Shown here in pieces: positions 42,712-51,348 of a stretch of DNA of 64,000 nucleotides. Position numbers and translations under genes: made by a program. Below the pieces are notes generated by a model, which saw only the letters and a list, made by a program, of their open reading frames with translations, searched no databases and was not told the origin of the DNA. The stretch's first letter is position 1, and the number at the start of each line of letters is the position of its first letter. Source of the DNA: Capnocytophaga gingivalis ATCC 33624 (GTDB taxonomy: Bacteria > Bacteroidota > Bacteroidia > Flavobacteriales > Flavobacteriaceae); NCBI RefSeq assembly GCF_000174755.1, contig NZ_ACLQ01000035.1, forward strand, positions 186,001 through 250,000, read 5' to 3'.

Positions 42712-43359
42712 TTAATGACCTTCTTCTATAAGGGCTTTGTTGCGTGAACGCTGTACCCATACTACAATACCATAGGTTACCAATGCCATAGGAGCCAAAA
42801 GCATAAAGCCGTTGTTTTCATAACCTAAAGCATACACACCTGTTTTCTTGATAGGATCTCCCAATACTTGGAAGCCAAGTAAGGTTCCTGAACCCAAAAG
42901 TTCACGGAAGAATGCTACAATCAACAAGGCAATAGAGTACCCTCCAGCATTTCCAAGAGCATCAAGGAAGGATTTTCCTGGAGGATTCCCCAAGGCAAAT
43001 GCTTCAAAGCGTCCCATCAGGATACAGTTGGTGATGATAAGCCCCACATATACTGATAGCTGTTTGCTCAGATCATATACAAAGGCTTTAAGCACGAAAT
43101 CCACTACAATTACCAAAGCTGCTGCTACAATCAGCTGGGCGATGATACGAATCTTGGGGGGTATCACATTTCTAAGTAGAGAAATGGCTACGTTCCCCAT
43201 GGCCAATACGAAGGTAAAGGAAAGACTCATTACGATAGCCGCTTTGAGCTGTGCTGTGATAGCCAAAGCAGAGCATATCCCCAATACCTGTACCGTTACG
43301 GGGTTATTATCCCATAGGGGATCAGTTACTAATTTGATATCTTTTTTTGTTAGTCCCAT
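42712..43359 (-). CDS. nqrD: Na+-translocating NADH:quinone reductase subunit D
   Basis: A 215-residue membrane subunit with six helices, inverted in topology relative to NqrE. The word LIITNCILMGRFEAFALGNPPG carries the conserved cysteine (N-C-I-L-M-G) that, with the NqrE cysteine, ligands the intramembrane iron centre. The gene starts 4 nt after nqrC. Confidence 0.95.
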   Translation of the reverse strand: MGLTKKDIKLVTDPLWDNNPVTVQVLGICSALAITAQLKAAIVMSLSFTFVLAMGNVAISLLRNVIPPKIRIIAQLIVAAALVIVVDFVLKAFVYDLSKQLSVYVGLIITNCILMGRFEAFALGNPPGKSFLDALGNAGGYSIALLIVAFFRELLGSGTLLGFQVLGDPIKKTGVYALGYENNGFMLLAPMALVTYGIVVWVQRSRNKALIEEGH

Positions 43360-43363
43360 AGTC

Positions 43364-44107
43364 TTATTGGTTTAAACTTTTAATATAGGATACATAAGGA
43401 GAAAGTCCATGCTGAATCATTTCGGCTACTCCATTTCCGGTAAGAGTGGCTCCTGCGATAGCATCTACTTTTCCGTCTTCTTTACGTGTATTTTCAGGGT
43501 CTCCATTACTTTTAGAGATTTGGATACTTTGGAAGTTTCCAGCTGCGTCTAATAAGTGCTCTCCTATGAAATCGTCCATAAAGAAGCGTTCCTTAATATT
43601 AGCCCCTAAACCGGCAGTTTCTCCTTTGTGGTCAAAGAATACTCCTTGTACGATAAGGTCTTTGTCTACAGCAATATAACCCCAAATGGCATCCCACAAT
43701 CCACGTCCGTTTACAGGAATGATATAGAGAGTCTTACCATCTTTCTCTCCTACATAGAGGGGAAGTCCGGCGCGATGTCCATTGAAGTTGATAAGGTCTT
43801 CTGCTCCCTTTACTTCCTTAGCTGAGTTATCTGCTGGATTTATTAGGTATTGTGCCTTTACATATTTATCAAACTCAGCATTGGCCTCATTGGTAGTGAG
43901 GAAAGCTACTTCCCCTTCACCAAGAGCACCTTCGTTATGGCTCACTCCCATGGCATAAAGGATATTTTGCTTCTTCTCCAATTTCTTATTTTCACTGATT
44001 TGGCCGCTAAGTGCGGAAGAAACCCCCGCAAGCAAAGCCCCTACGATTACCACCATCACAATGGCGAAAATCACGGTATACGAATTACTTTCTGTCTTGA
44101 TTGCCAT
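43364..44107 (-). CDS. nqrC: Na+-translocating NADH:quinone reductase subunit C
   Basis: A 247-residue subunit with one N-terminal helix (about 12-34) and a periplasmic FMN-binding domain. FMN is attached covalently to threonine in the motif DAIAGATLTG (Thr near 221); it keeps the D-x3-G-A-T pattern that the flavin transferase ApbE recognises, with alanine where serine is common. Located 2 nt after nqrB. Confidence 0.95.
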   Translation of the reverse strand: MAIKTESNSYTVIFAIVMVVIVGALLAGVSSALSGQISENKKLEKKQNILYAMGVSHNEGALGEGEVAFLTTNEANAEFDKYVKAQYLINPADNSAKEVKGAEDLINFNGHRAGLPLYVGEKDGKTLYIIPVNGRGLWDAIWGYIAVDKDLIVQGVFFDHKGETAGLGANIKERFFMDDFIGEHLLDAAGNFQSIQISKSNGDPENTRKEDGKVDAIAGATLTGNGVAEMIQHGLSPYVSYIKSLNQ

Positions 44108-44109
44108 AA

Positions 44110-45336
44110 TTATGCGGTTTTAGTAGTTAGTTTTAAGCGTTTTTTACGGCGAGACACATTGGCCTGTACCACAAAGTGGTCTATGGTTGGTGCCAACACA
44201 TTCATCAGCAAGATAGCAAGCATCACCCCTTCTGGATAAGCTGGGTTGAAGCAACGTATCATAATCGCGATAAATCCTGCCAAGAAACCGTAAATATATT
44301 TCCCTGTATTGGTTTGTGCTGCAGTTACTGGATCGGTAGCCATGAAGACAGCTCCAAAAGCCAAACCTCCGATAAGCAGATGCTCATAGGCTGGTAGGCT
44401 CCACAAGGCGTAGAACTGGGTACCTTCCATACTTGGTGCCAAGCAGTTAAAGATACTTCCCATTACAAAAGCTCCTACAAAGGTGCTGAGGATAATACGC
44501 CAAGAAGCAATCTTGGTGTAGATAAGGAACAAAGCCCCTAAGAGGATAAGCAAGGTAGAGGTCTCCCCTACTGAACCTGGGATAAACCCATAGAAAAGGT
44601 CAGATAGTTGGTAAGTACCTGTCTGCCCCTGAGCTAAGTTTCCTAAGATGGTCTCTCCAGATACGGCATCAAGCTGTGCTCCACCTGCGATTTCTTTAGC
44701 TCTGGCTACCGCTCCTTCTACCCATACCTTGTCCCCTGTCATAGAGGTAGGATAAGCAAAGAATAAGAATGCACGGATAGTAAGGGCTGGGTTGAGGATA
44801 TTCATACCTGTACCACCAAATACTTCCTTACCGATAATCACCCCGAAAGCTACTGCTACAGCAAGCATCCAAAGAGGTATATCAATAGGTACAATAAGGG
44901 GTACTAACATTCCTGTAACTAAGTATCCTTCTTCTACTTCGTGCTTGCGGATAGTTGCAAAAATGAACTCAATCCCCAAACCTACAAGGTAGGAAACGAT
45001 CACCAAGGGAAGTACTTTCATAGCTCCTATACAGAAGTTTGCCCCACTCCAGAAGTCCCCACTGAAAAAGGACATACCTGCCTGAGGTTCCAAAGTACCA
45101 AAAGCCACTTGGTGTTGGTATCCTGCATTGAAAATACCAAAAATCAAGCAGGGAATCAGCGCCATAATCACGGTGTTCATAGTCCGCTTTAGGTCATCTG
45201 CTGCCTTAATGTGAGTACCTCCGTGGGTTACCTCATTAGGCGTATAAAGGAAAGTGTGGAGCGCATTGAAGGTCGTTTCCCACTTAGTCCCCTTATACTT
45301 TTCTTTTAGTGTATGTAATTTACTTTTTAAACTCAT
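44110..45336 (-). CDS. nqrB: Na+-translocating NADH:quinone reductase subunit B
   Basis: A 408-residue inner membrane protein with about ten helices, homologous to RnfD. It carries FMN covalently on the threonine of DAVSGETILG (near residue 228), binds riboflavin and contains the quinone site. The segments VEEGYLVTGMLVPLIVPIDIP (key word GMLVPLI) and GKEVFGGTGMNILNPALTIRAF (key word GGTGMNILNPA) are diagnostic. It follows a ClbS/DfsB-like gene rather than nqrA directly. Confidence 0.95.
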   Translation of the reverse strand: MSLKSKLHTLKEKYKGTKWETTFNALHTFLYTPNEVTHGGTHIKAADDLKRTMNTVIMALIPCLIFGIFNAGYQHQVAFGTLEPQAGMSFFSGDFWSGANFCIGAMKVLPLVIVSYLVGLGIEFIFATIRKHEVEEGYLVTGMLVPLIVPIDIPLWMLAVAVAFGVIIGKEVFGGTGMNILNPALTIRAFLFFAYPTSMTGDKVWVEGAVARAKEIAGGAQLDAVSGETILGNLAQGQTGTYQLSDLFYGFIPGSVGETSTLLILLGALFLIYTKIASWRIILSTFVGAFVMGSIFNCLAPSMEGTQFYALWSLPAYEHLLIGGLAFGAVFMATDPVTAAQTNTGKYIYGFLAGFIAIMIRCFNPAYPEGVMLAILLMNVLAPTIDHFVVQANVSRRKKRLKLTTKTA

Positions 45337-45355
45337 TTTATTATGAATAAGTTAA

Positions 45356-45859
45356 TTATTTCTTTTTTATGGATTTGCGAATTAGTTTTAAAGCCCAATC
45401 ATAATGACTTGATGTTGCCGAAACTAAGTAAGAGCCTAAGGAAGTACTCCCCGTCCAGTGATACTTTTTCTTAGTGAAAAGCTCCTCATCTGTGTGTTTC
45501 TGTATAAGTTGAAACACTTTATTATGAGTTGTTTCAAAAAGTAAGAGTATCTCAGTAAGTGATACTTTTTGACATTGCTCCCATATTTCTCGGTTGAGTT
45601 TAGGGGTGTCAGAAAAAGTATAGCCTTCTTTGGGTATTTTGGGTTTCTCACCTCGCATCCCTACCTCGTACCAGTTTAAGAATAATAAATGCCAATAATA
45701 CAAGTGACCTATGACATCACGAATATTCCTATTCATAGTACCTTCTGGAAATGCTTTTTCTCGCTCTTTGTCTGATAGTGCTTCTATCAAAGAAACTAAC
45801 TTCTGATAATTTTCTTTGGCTAAAGCCTCTAAATCTTGCTTCGTTGCGGGTCTGGCCAT
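45356..45859 (-). CDS. ClbS/DfsB-family four-helix bundle protein inside the nqr operon
   Basis: A 167-residue cytoplasmic DinB-like bundle of the DUF1706/DfsB family. The start MARPATKQDLEALA, the GHLYYWHLLFLNWYE word near 46, ELFTKKKYHWTG near 127 and SSHYDWALKLIRK near 149 match the family closely. ClbS, its best-known member, protects colibactin producers by hydrolysing the cyclopropane warhead; the function of relatives outside such clusters is unknown. It lies 17 nt after nqrA and 19 nt before nqrB on the same strand and so must be part of the nqr transcript. The ATG at 45857-45859 is the family start. Confidence 0.88.
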   Translation of the reverse strand: MARPATKQDLEALAKENYQKLVSLIEALSDKEREKAFPEGTMNRNIRDVIGHLYYWHLLFLNWYEVGMRGEKPKIPKEGYTFSDTPKLNREIWEQCQKVSLTEILLLFETTHNKVFQLIQKHTDEELFTKKKYHWTGSTSLGSYLVSATSSHYDWALKLIRKSIKKK

Positions 45860-45876
45860 TATGCTTATAGTAACTT

Positions 45877-47232
45877 TTATCCCAATTCGTCCATCATAAG
45901 ATCTAAACCATCTCTGATGATTTGCTGATGTGGCTGTTTGGACACACATACAAACTCAGTCAAGGCAAAATCCTCAGGGGCTACTTCATAAGCTCCTAAG
46001 TTTTCCAATTCGTCCAAGTCCTTATACAAGCAAGCTTTGAGCAGCTGCATAGGGTAAATATCCAATGGGAATACTTCCTCATACATACCTGTTACCACGA
46101 AAGCACGTTGCTCTCCGTTGGTATTGGTATTGAGGTTGTACTTCTTATTTGGGTTAAGCCAAGAGAAAGTCAAGGCTCGAGTAAGGGAAATCTTGTTACT
46201 TATGGGTTTTGCCCAACCTAATAGGTCGTAGTCATTACCTTCTGGGATGGCTGTAATCTGGTCATCATAGAAGCCTAAGAAAGTGTTTTCACATACTTTT
46301 TGACCAGTTAGTACATCTCCACTGATGATACGAGTATTGGTGGGATCTTTTACCCCTGTTCCTACCAGACCTTTGATCTGTGCTCCTGCAATAGCTGTTA
46401 CGTAGTGAGGGGTTTCCATAGAAGCTCCTGTAAGTGCCACAGTACGGGTAAGGTTAAGATGACCTGTAAGGAAGAGTTCTCCTATAACCACCAAGTCTTG
46501 AGGAGAAACCACCCATACTACTTCCCCTTTGTTGATAGGGCTGATTTTAGCTATTTGGGTACTCACGTTCCCTGCTGGGTGTGGCCCTGATACATTGTGC
46601 AATACAATATCCTTGAGATTGCGAAAAGGAGATAGAGAACTATCTTTGAATACAGAGACATGCACCTTGCCTGTGGTGAGCTTCGAAAGTGCGGTGAGTG
46701 CTACCTGTAATTCCTTTTCCTTACCCTTGAGTACATAGTCGTAATCAGGAGCTAAAGGATTGGTCTTGCAGGCTGAGATGAAGATCGCCTTAGGCTGACT
46801 ATCTACTGAAGCAATCACGTCGTACGGACGTTGCTTAATGAGTGGCCAGCAGCCTGTCTGTAACAAATGTTCTTTGATCTGCTCAGGAGAAAGGGAGTCT
46901 ACTTGCTTCTTTTCATATTCATGAAAAGACTGCTGAGCATCGGGAGTAATTCTGATTTCCAGAATTTTACGACGTTCTCCACGGATAATTTCCGTAATAG
47001 TACCACTAACGGGAGAAGGGAATAACACCCTTTCATCTCTTTTGTCGTAGAAAACGGGGTCTCCGGCTTTGACAGTTGCTCCTTCTCGAGCGATGAGCTT
47101 AGGGATTACTCTGTGGAATTCAGCAGGTCTAAGGCCATACACTTGGGAAAGCGGCGCTACCTTGGTGATGGCTTCAGCTTTTCCTTCCAGCTGAATATCC
47201 AAACCCTTACGAATGCGGATGTCGCTTGACAT
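45877..47232 (-). CDS. nqrA: Na+-translocating NADH:quinone reductase subunit A
   Basis: A 451-residue peripheral cytoplasmic subunit of Na+-NQR that contributes to quinone binding. It opens with IRKGLDIQLEGKAE and continues with the REGATVKAGDPVFYDK barrel-sandwich region, GPHPAGNVSTQI and the C-terminal TEFVCVSKQPHQQIIRDGLDLM (key word CVSKQPHQQIIRDGL), where the cysteine is conserved. It is the first gene of the operon nqrA - clbS-like - nqrBCDEF. Confidence 0.96.
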   Translation of the reverse strand: MSSDIRIRKGLDIQLEGKAEAITKVAPLSQVYGLRPAEFHRVIPKLIAREGATVKAGDPVFYDKRDERVLFPSPVSGTITEIIRGERRKILEIRITPDAQQSFHEYEKKQVDSLSPEQIKEHLLQTGCWPLIKQRPYDVIASVDSQPKAIFISACKTNPLAPDYDYVLKGKEKELQVALTALSKLTTGKVHVSVFKDSSLSPFRNLKDIVLHNVSGPHPAGNVSTQIAKISPINKGEVVWVVSPQDLVVIGELFLTGHLNLTRTVALTGASMETPHYVTAIAGAQIKGLVGTGVKDPTNTRIISGDVLTGQKVCENTFLGFYDDQITAIPEGNDYDLLGWAKPISNKISLTRALTFSWLNPNKKYNLNTNTNGEQRAFVVTGMYEEVFPLDIYPMQLLKACLYKDLDELENLGAYEVAPEDFALTEFVCVSKQPHQQIIRDGLDLMMDELG

Positions 47233-47267
47233 AGGATAAAAATTAGTTAGTTTCTTAAAAAGTCGTG

Positions 47268-47275
47268 CAAAAGTA
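47268..47275 (-). promoter_or_regulatory. Bacteroidota -7 element for the nqr operon
   Basis: TACTTTTG on the minus strand, 35 nt upstream of the nqrA ATG; no TTG at -33. Confidence 0.55.
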
Positions 47276-47551
47276 TTATTTTTTTTGAATTGATTAGCTA
47301 AAATTTCTTTTTTAACAGCCTATTTTTGTTATTTATACTCTTTATAAATAACCCTGCACTTTCCCTACAGTTTTAAGGGGAAAACAAACGTATTTTTCAA
47401 GAAAAAAAAGTCTTATTTACCGCTCTATTTTGTTATAAATTTGTTAAAAATGAAAGATTTGTTATTGTTTTATTCAGCTAATTATCAACTACTTAAAATT
47501 TTTATAACAAAAAATAATCTTTTTTATTAGGTTTTATCCAAAAAAATACCT
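47276..47551. other. AT-rich intergenic region without a gene
   Basis: The longest gene-free stretch (nqrA to the beta-barrel gene, 357 bp in all) is strongly AT-rich with T and A runs. I see only the two divergent promoters at its ends and a short inverted repeat TTTCCC / GGGGAAA at about 47360-47385. No tRNA, small RNA fold or open frame of note was found. Confidence 0.6.
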
Positions 47552-47559
47552 TACCTTTG
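47552..47559 (+). promoter_or_regulatory. Bacteroidota -7 element for the beta-barrel gene
   Basis: TACCTTTG, 30 nt upstream of the ATG. Confidence 0.6.
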
Positions 47560-47589
47560 TCCCATCAATCATTAAAATTTTAAGTAAAG

Positions 47590-48264
47590 ATGAAAAAAAT
47601 TCTTTTATCAGCTTTGGCTGTGTTTGCATTCAGCTTCGCTAATGCACAAGAACAAGAGATCGTTTCTTCTAAAGGAGAAAACTACCTACCACAACAAGGT
47701 GACTGGTCTATAGGATTCAGTGCTAACAGTGCCTTAAGCTTTGTAGGAAATGCTTTTAATGGAAGTACTGGAAACTCTGTTGCATTTGACAAAAATGATG
47801 CTACAAAACTTCCTGGATTTGCTAACTCTGTTTCTTTCTTAGGTAAAAACTTTACTGAAGATAAAAAAGCAGATCGTTACACTGTTAACTTGCTTTTTTC
47901 TTATGAAAAACAAAAAGATGTAGATGCTACTACTCAATTTGGTCTTTTAGCAGGTTATGGTAAAGAATGGAGAAAAGGATCTACTCGTCTTCAAGGATTC
48001 TATGGTTTTGACGGACTTGTAGGATTTGGTATTCCTCAAAAGAATGCTTTCAGTTTCTTAATAGGAGCTCAAGGATTTGCTGGTGCTGAGTACTTTGTTT
48101 TCCCTAAAGTTGCTTTAGGAGCTCAGTATGCTTATGGTGTTTTTGTAAAACATGAATCAAGCGAAGATGCTCAAGGTAACAAAACAAGCAAATTTGGATT
48201 TAACATTGGTAACACTAACTCTGGTTTTGGAACTGCTTCTGTATTGTTAAACCTTTATTTCTAA
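47590..48264 (+). CDS. Small outer membrane beta-barrel protein
   Basis: A 224-residue outer membrane protein: signal peptide 1-19 ending FANAQ, then a chain of amphipathic beta-strands rich in Gly, Phe and aromatic residues, ending in LLNLYF with the terminal phenylalanine typical of barrel proteins. The length fits an 8- to 10-stranded barrel. Function unknown. It has its own promoter and a strong terminator and shows codon use of a well-expressed gene. Confidence 0.82.
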   Translation: MKKILLSALAVFAFSFANAQEQEIVSSKGENYLPQQGDWSIGFSANSALSFVGNAFNGSTGNSVAFDKNDATKLPGFANSVSFLGKNFTEDKKADRYTVNLLFSYEKQKDVDATTQFGLLAGYGKEWRKGSTRLQGFYGFDGLVGFGIPQKNAFSFLIGAQGFAGAEYFVFPKVALGAQYAYGVFVKHESSEDAQGNKTSKFGFNIGNTNSGFGTASVLLNLYF

Positions 48265-48287
48265 GCCTTTAGAAGAATCTAAGAAAT

Positions 48288-48317
48288 AAAAAAACCGCTC
48301 TATAGAGCGGTTTTTTT
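48288..48317 (+). terminator. Terminator of the beta-barrel gene
   Basis: 13-bp perfect stem AAAAAAACCGCTC / GAGCGGTTTTTTT with a TATA loop. Confidence 0.95.
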
Positions 48318-48329
48318 ATTATTTTTCAA

Positions 48330-48470
48330 AGACATAATGAATTGCGTCTCTACCATGACGCTCTCCAAAACAACTACTGACGAGCATGGCCTTCCCTGCG
48401 GAAATATACCCCTCTCACAGTGGGGGCAAAATTCACCACATACTCAGCTGTGGGACTTGCCGTAACAGAG
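48330..48470. other. GC-richer hairpin-rich islet without a gene
   Basis: About 140 nt between the beta-barrel terminator and the exonuclease gene are visibly richer in G+C than the flanks and hold a series of potential hairpins: imperfect AGAC/GTCT palindrome at 48330-48349; CCATG plus CTC with GAG plus CATGG (48353-48363 / 48382-48389); CCCC/GGGG at 48409-48425; CCACA/TGTGG at 48436-48453. On the minus strand two short open stretches occur in different frames without a start. It may be a dispersed repeat, a small RNA or a gene remnant. Confidence 0.4.
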
Positions 48471-48472
48471 TC

Positions 48473-48507
48473 TTCATTCTTCACTTTTCACTCTTCACTT
48501 CTTACTG
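48473..48507. repeat. Heptad-period array (5 units) over the exonuclease stop codon
   Basis: Units TTCATTC, TTCACTT, TTCACTC, TTCACTT and CTTACTG; the stop codon of the minus-strand exonuclease gene (48502-48504) is inside the last unit. Confidence 0.75.
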
Positions 48508-49275
48508 TCCCAATCCCTTTCTCAGGCGTATAGCCGTAAGGACTTTCTTAGTATAGAGTGGAAAATCAGCATTGAGTATCCAGCCAAAGTATCCCGGTTC
48601 TTCTTCTAAAATCTCTTCTACTTTGCGCCCTTTGTGCTTACCAAAGGTAAAGATTTCTTCTCCTTTGTCATTATAGGCGATAAATCCCGCAAAATCGGCT
48701 ATTTGGCTACGTGTAGTAAATTCACTCAACTGCTTGATATCATTGGGTAGGGTATCGGAATAGGTATCAAGCTGTGCCTTAAGAATTTCATAAGTAGCTT
48801 CGGTATCGGCGGCAGCTGTATGAGCATTGTCTAACTCTTTCTTACAATAGAACTTATAAGCAGCCGAAAGAGTACGCTGTTCCATCTTGTGGAAGATAGT
48901 TTGTACATCCACTGTTACACGGTTCTTCAGGTCAAAATCGACCCCTGCACGCAAGAGCTCTTCGGCCAAGAGGGGAATATCAAAGCGGTCGGAGTTATAA
49001 CCAGCCAAGTCGGAATCCTTAATCATGGCATGTATTTGCTTGGCCAATTCCTTAAAAGTAGGTGCCTGAGCTACACGTTCATCACTGATCCCATGTATGG
49101 CCGTGGAGGCTGGCGGAATAGGTATGGTGGGGTTCACCAGATAGGTCTTGCTCTCTCGGTTGCCATTGGGCCATACCTTGAGTATCGAAATCTCTACAAT
49201 GCGATCACGAGAAACATCCGTGCCTGTAGTCTCCAAATCAAAAAAACAGATAGGACGGGTAAGGTTCAATTCCAT
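48502..49275 (-). CDS. DnaQ-like 3'-5' exonuclease with C-terminal DUF3820-like segment
   Basis: A 257-residue DEDD exonuclease. Motif I is CFFDLETTGTD (residues 11-21), motif II near GYNSDRFDIPLL, and motif III in HTAAADTEATYEI (the DEDDh histidine and aspartate). The C-terminal 55 residues (FTFGKHKGRKVEEI, GYFGWIL) resemble the small DUF3820/exonuclease-associated domain. It could be the epsilon proofreading exonuclease or a related RNA/DNA exonuclease; the separate C-terminal segment argues against plain DnaQ. The final residues are array-encoded. Confidence 0.85.
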   Translation of the reverse strand: MELNLTRPICFFDLETTGTDVSRDRIVEISILKVWPNGNRESKTYLVNPTIPIPPASTAIHGISDERVAQAPTFKELAKQIHAMIKDSDLAGYNSDRFDIPLLAEELLRAGVDFDLKNRVTVDVQTIFHKMEQRTLSAAYKFYCKKELDNAHTAAADTEATYEILKAQLDTYSDTLPNDIKQLSEFTTRSQIADFAGFIAYNDKGEEIFTFGKHKGRKVEEILEEEPGYFGWILNADFPLYTKKVLTAIRLRKGLGQ

Positions 49276-49300
49276 CTTCTATAGGGTTAAAAAAACAGCA

Positions 49301-49308
49301 CAAAAGTA
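49301..49308 (-). promoter_or_regulatory. Bacteroidota -7 element for the exonuclease gene
   Basis: TACTTTTG on the minus strand, 25 nt upstream of the ATG. Confidence 0.6.
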
Positions 49309-49380
49309 ACGAAAAAAAACCATATAGTCTCCTTAGAGAAGAAATTTTATTTTTCCCTTTATTTTCTCCATTAAAATTCG

Positions 49381-49388
49381 TAACTTTG
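49381..49388 (+). promoter_or_regulatory. Bacteroidota -7 element for the M1 peptidase gene
   Basis: TAACTTTG, 27 nt upstream of the ATG at 49416. Confidence 0.55.
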
Positions 49389-49415
49389 TGTCCATAATTA
49401 CAAATTATAAATGTG

Positions 49416-51266
49416 ATGAAATATACAAAGATTTTATCCTTAGCCGCACTGAGCACCTTAGGAGTAGCTCAGGCACAGAATGCCCCGTATTGGCAACAAC
49501 ATGTCGATTATAAAATGGATATCGACATGAATGTAAAGAACTACCAATATACAGGGAAACAGGAGCTTACTTACACCAACAACTCTCCTGACACACTTAA
49601 GGTAGTTTTTTACCATGTATTCCTCAACGCCTTCCAGCCTGGTAGTGAGATGGATGCTCGCCTCCAGACAATCCTCGACCCTGACCGCCGTATGGTCAAT
49701 AAAAAAGAGGTAGATGGAAAGACTATCAACGAAAGCCGTATCGCTTCCCTTAAGCCTGAGGAAATAGGGTATGTACGTGTCAATTCCCTTTCCCAAGATG
49801 GCACTCCTGTAAAATATATAACAGAAGGTACCATCGTAAAGGTAGACCTCAACAAGCCGCTACCTCCTCATAGCTCTACTGTATTGAAAATGGATTTCGC
49901 CGGACAAGCTCCAGTGATGATCCGCCGTACAGGGCGTAACAACCCTGATGGAGTAGCTCTCTCCATGACACAATGGTATCCTAAATTGGCCGAATATGAC
50001 TATCGCGGATGGAATACCACTGAATATATCACCCGTGAATTCTATGGTGTATGGGGTAACTATGATGTAAAGATTACCATCGACAAAGACTATATCATAG
50101 GAGGTTCTGGATATCTACAGAACAACAACGAGATTGGTTTTGGGTACGAAGATGCTGGAGTGAAGGTACCTAAGGTAAAAGGGAACAAACGTACTTGGCA
50201 CTTCTATGCTCCTCAAGTTCACGACTTCGCTTGGGCTGCAGATCCTAAGTTTGTTCATGACAAGATCGATGCAGGCAATGGACTTACCGTACACTTCCTC
50301 TATAAAAACTACCCTGAAAACTGGAAGAAAATCCAGCCTGAGATGGTCAAAACCTTCGATTTCTACAACAAATACGTAGGTAAATATCCTTGGAAACAAT
50401 ACTCTTTCCTACAAGGGGGAGATGGAGGTATGGAGTATGCTATGTGTACTCTTATCGAAGGGGGAAAAGAGTATAGCTCCTTGCTCGGAACTGCTGTACA
50501 TGAGTTAGGACACTCTTGGTTCCAACACCTTTTAGCTTCTGATGAGACAGCTTATCCTTGGTTAGACGAAGGTTTTACCTCTTATATACAAGACCGCGCA
50601 CTTGCTATGCTTGGGGCTAAAGAACCTTTCTCTGGATTCCATAAGTCTTACGGCAAATATGTAGCCTCTAAGTATGAGGAAACACCTACTCATCAGTCCG
50701 ACCGCTTCAATACCAACTACGCCTACTCTGTGACCTCTTACAGCAAGGGAGCTCTCTTCCTCAGACAGTTAGAGTACATCATCGGAGAGAAAAATGTAGA
50801 GAAAACCCTCCAACTTTATTTCAAAAAATTTGCTTTCAAGCACCCTCAACCTCATGACTTTATCCGTTGTGCTGAGAAAGTATCTGGCATGCAACTACAA
50901 TGGTACCTCAATGAGTTCATGCAAACACCTGACCATGTGGACTATGCGGTAGATAAAGTAGCTGCCAAAGGCAACAAAACTGAAATCACCCTCCGCCGTG
51001 TAGAGAGAATGCCTTTGCCTACCGATGTATTTGTAGTAGATAAAAACAACAAAACTCACTACTATTACATTCCTTTGCGTATGCAATTTGGTGAAAAGGA
51101 AAATCCTTATAGCTATGAACGCAAGGTATTACCTACTTGGGGTTGGGCGCATCCTACCTATACCTTTGAGGTAGATATACCTTTTGAGAATATCCAGAAA
51201 GTAGTGATCGATCCTAACCATGTCACCACTGATATTAACATAGAGAACAACACTTTCCAAAAATAG
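49416..51266 (+). CDS. Exported M1-family zinc aminopeptidase
   Basis: A 616-residue peptidase with signal peptide (1-20, ending VAQAQN). The catalytic site is HELGHSW (HExxH) with the downstream glutamate in WLDEGFTSY, giving the gluzincin H-E-x2-H-x18-E arrangement; the exopeptidase GAMEN-like motif is GGMEYAM. It should trim amino-terminal residues from peptides in the periplasm, fitting an asaccharolytic or protein-using lifestyle. ATG at 49416 is preferred over a GTG one codon earlier. No T9SS-type C-terminal domain is seen. Confidence 0.9.
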   Translation: MKYTKILSLAALSTLGVAQAQNAPYWQQHVDYKMDIDMNVKNYQYTGKQELTYTNNSPDTLKVVFYHVFLNAFQPGSEMDARLQTILDPDRRMVNKKEVDGKTINESRIASLKPEEIGYVRVNSLSQDGTPVKYITEGTIVKVDLNKPLPPHSSTVLKMDFAGQAPVMIRRTGRNNPDGVALSMTQWYPKLAEYDYRGWNTTEYITREFYGVWGNYDVKITIDKDYIIGGSGYLQNNNEIGFGYEDAGVKVPKVKGNKRTWHFYAPQVHDFAWAADPKFVHDKIDAGNGLTVHFLYKNYPENWKKIQPEMVKTFDFYNKYVGKYPWKQYSFLQGGDGGMEYAMCTLIEGGKEYSSLLGTAVHELGHSWFQHLLASDETAYPWLDEGFTSYIQDRALAMLGAKEPFSGFHKSYGKYVASKYEETPTHQSDRFNTNYAYSVTSYSKGALFLRQLEYIIGEKNVEKTLQLYFKKFAFKHPQPHDFIRCAEKVSGMQLQWYLNEFMQTPDHVDYAVDKVAAKGNKTEITLRRVERMPLPTDVFVVDKNNKTHYYYIPLRMQFGEKENPYSYERKVLPTWGWAHPTYTFEVDIPFENIQKVVIDPNHVTTDINIENNTFQK

Positions 51267-51294
51267 AAGGGTATTAGTTTTTTATATTACAAAA

Positions 51295-51326
51295 GAGAAG
51301 CCGTTCCCAATTGGGAACGGCTTTTC
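51295..51326. terminator. Bidirectional terminator
   Basis: Palindrome with 11-bp core AAGCCGTTCCC / GGGAACGGCTT, loop AATT, between the convergent M1 peptidase and HMA genes. Confidence 0.9.
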
Positions 51327-51348
51327 GTATTCTCAGAATAGCCCTTGT

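Noticed and set aside
47276-47551. tRNA or small RNA gene in the largest intergenic gap
   Set aside because: No cloverleaf pairing, TTCRA-type word or terminator was found; only AT-rich sequence.
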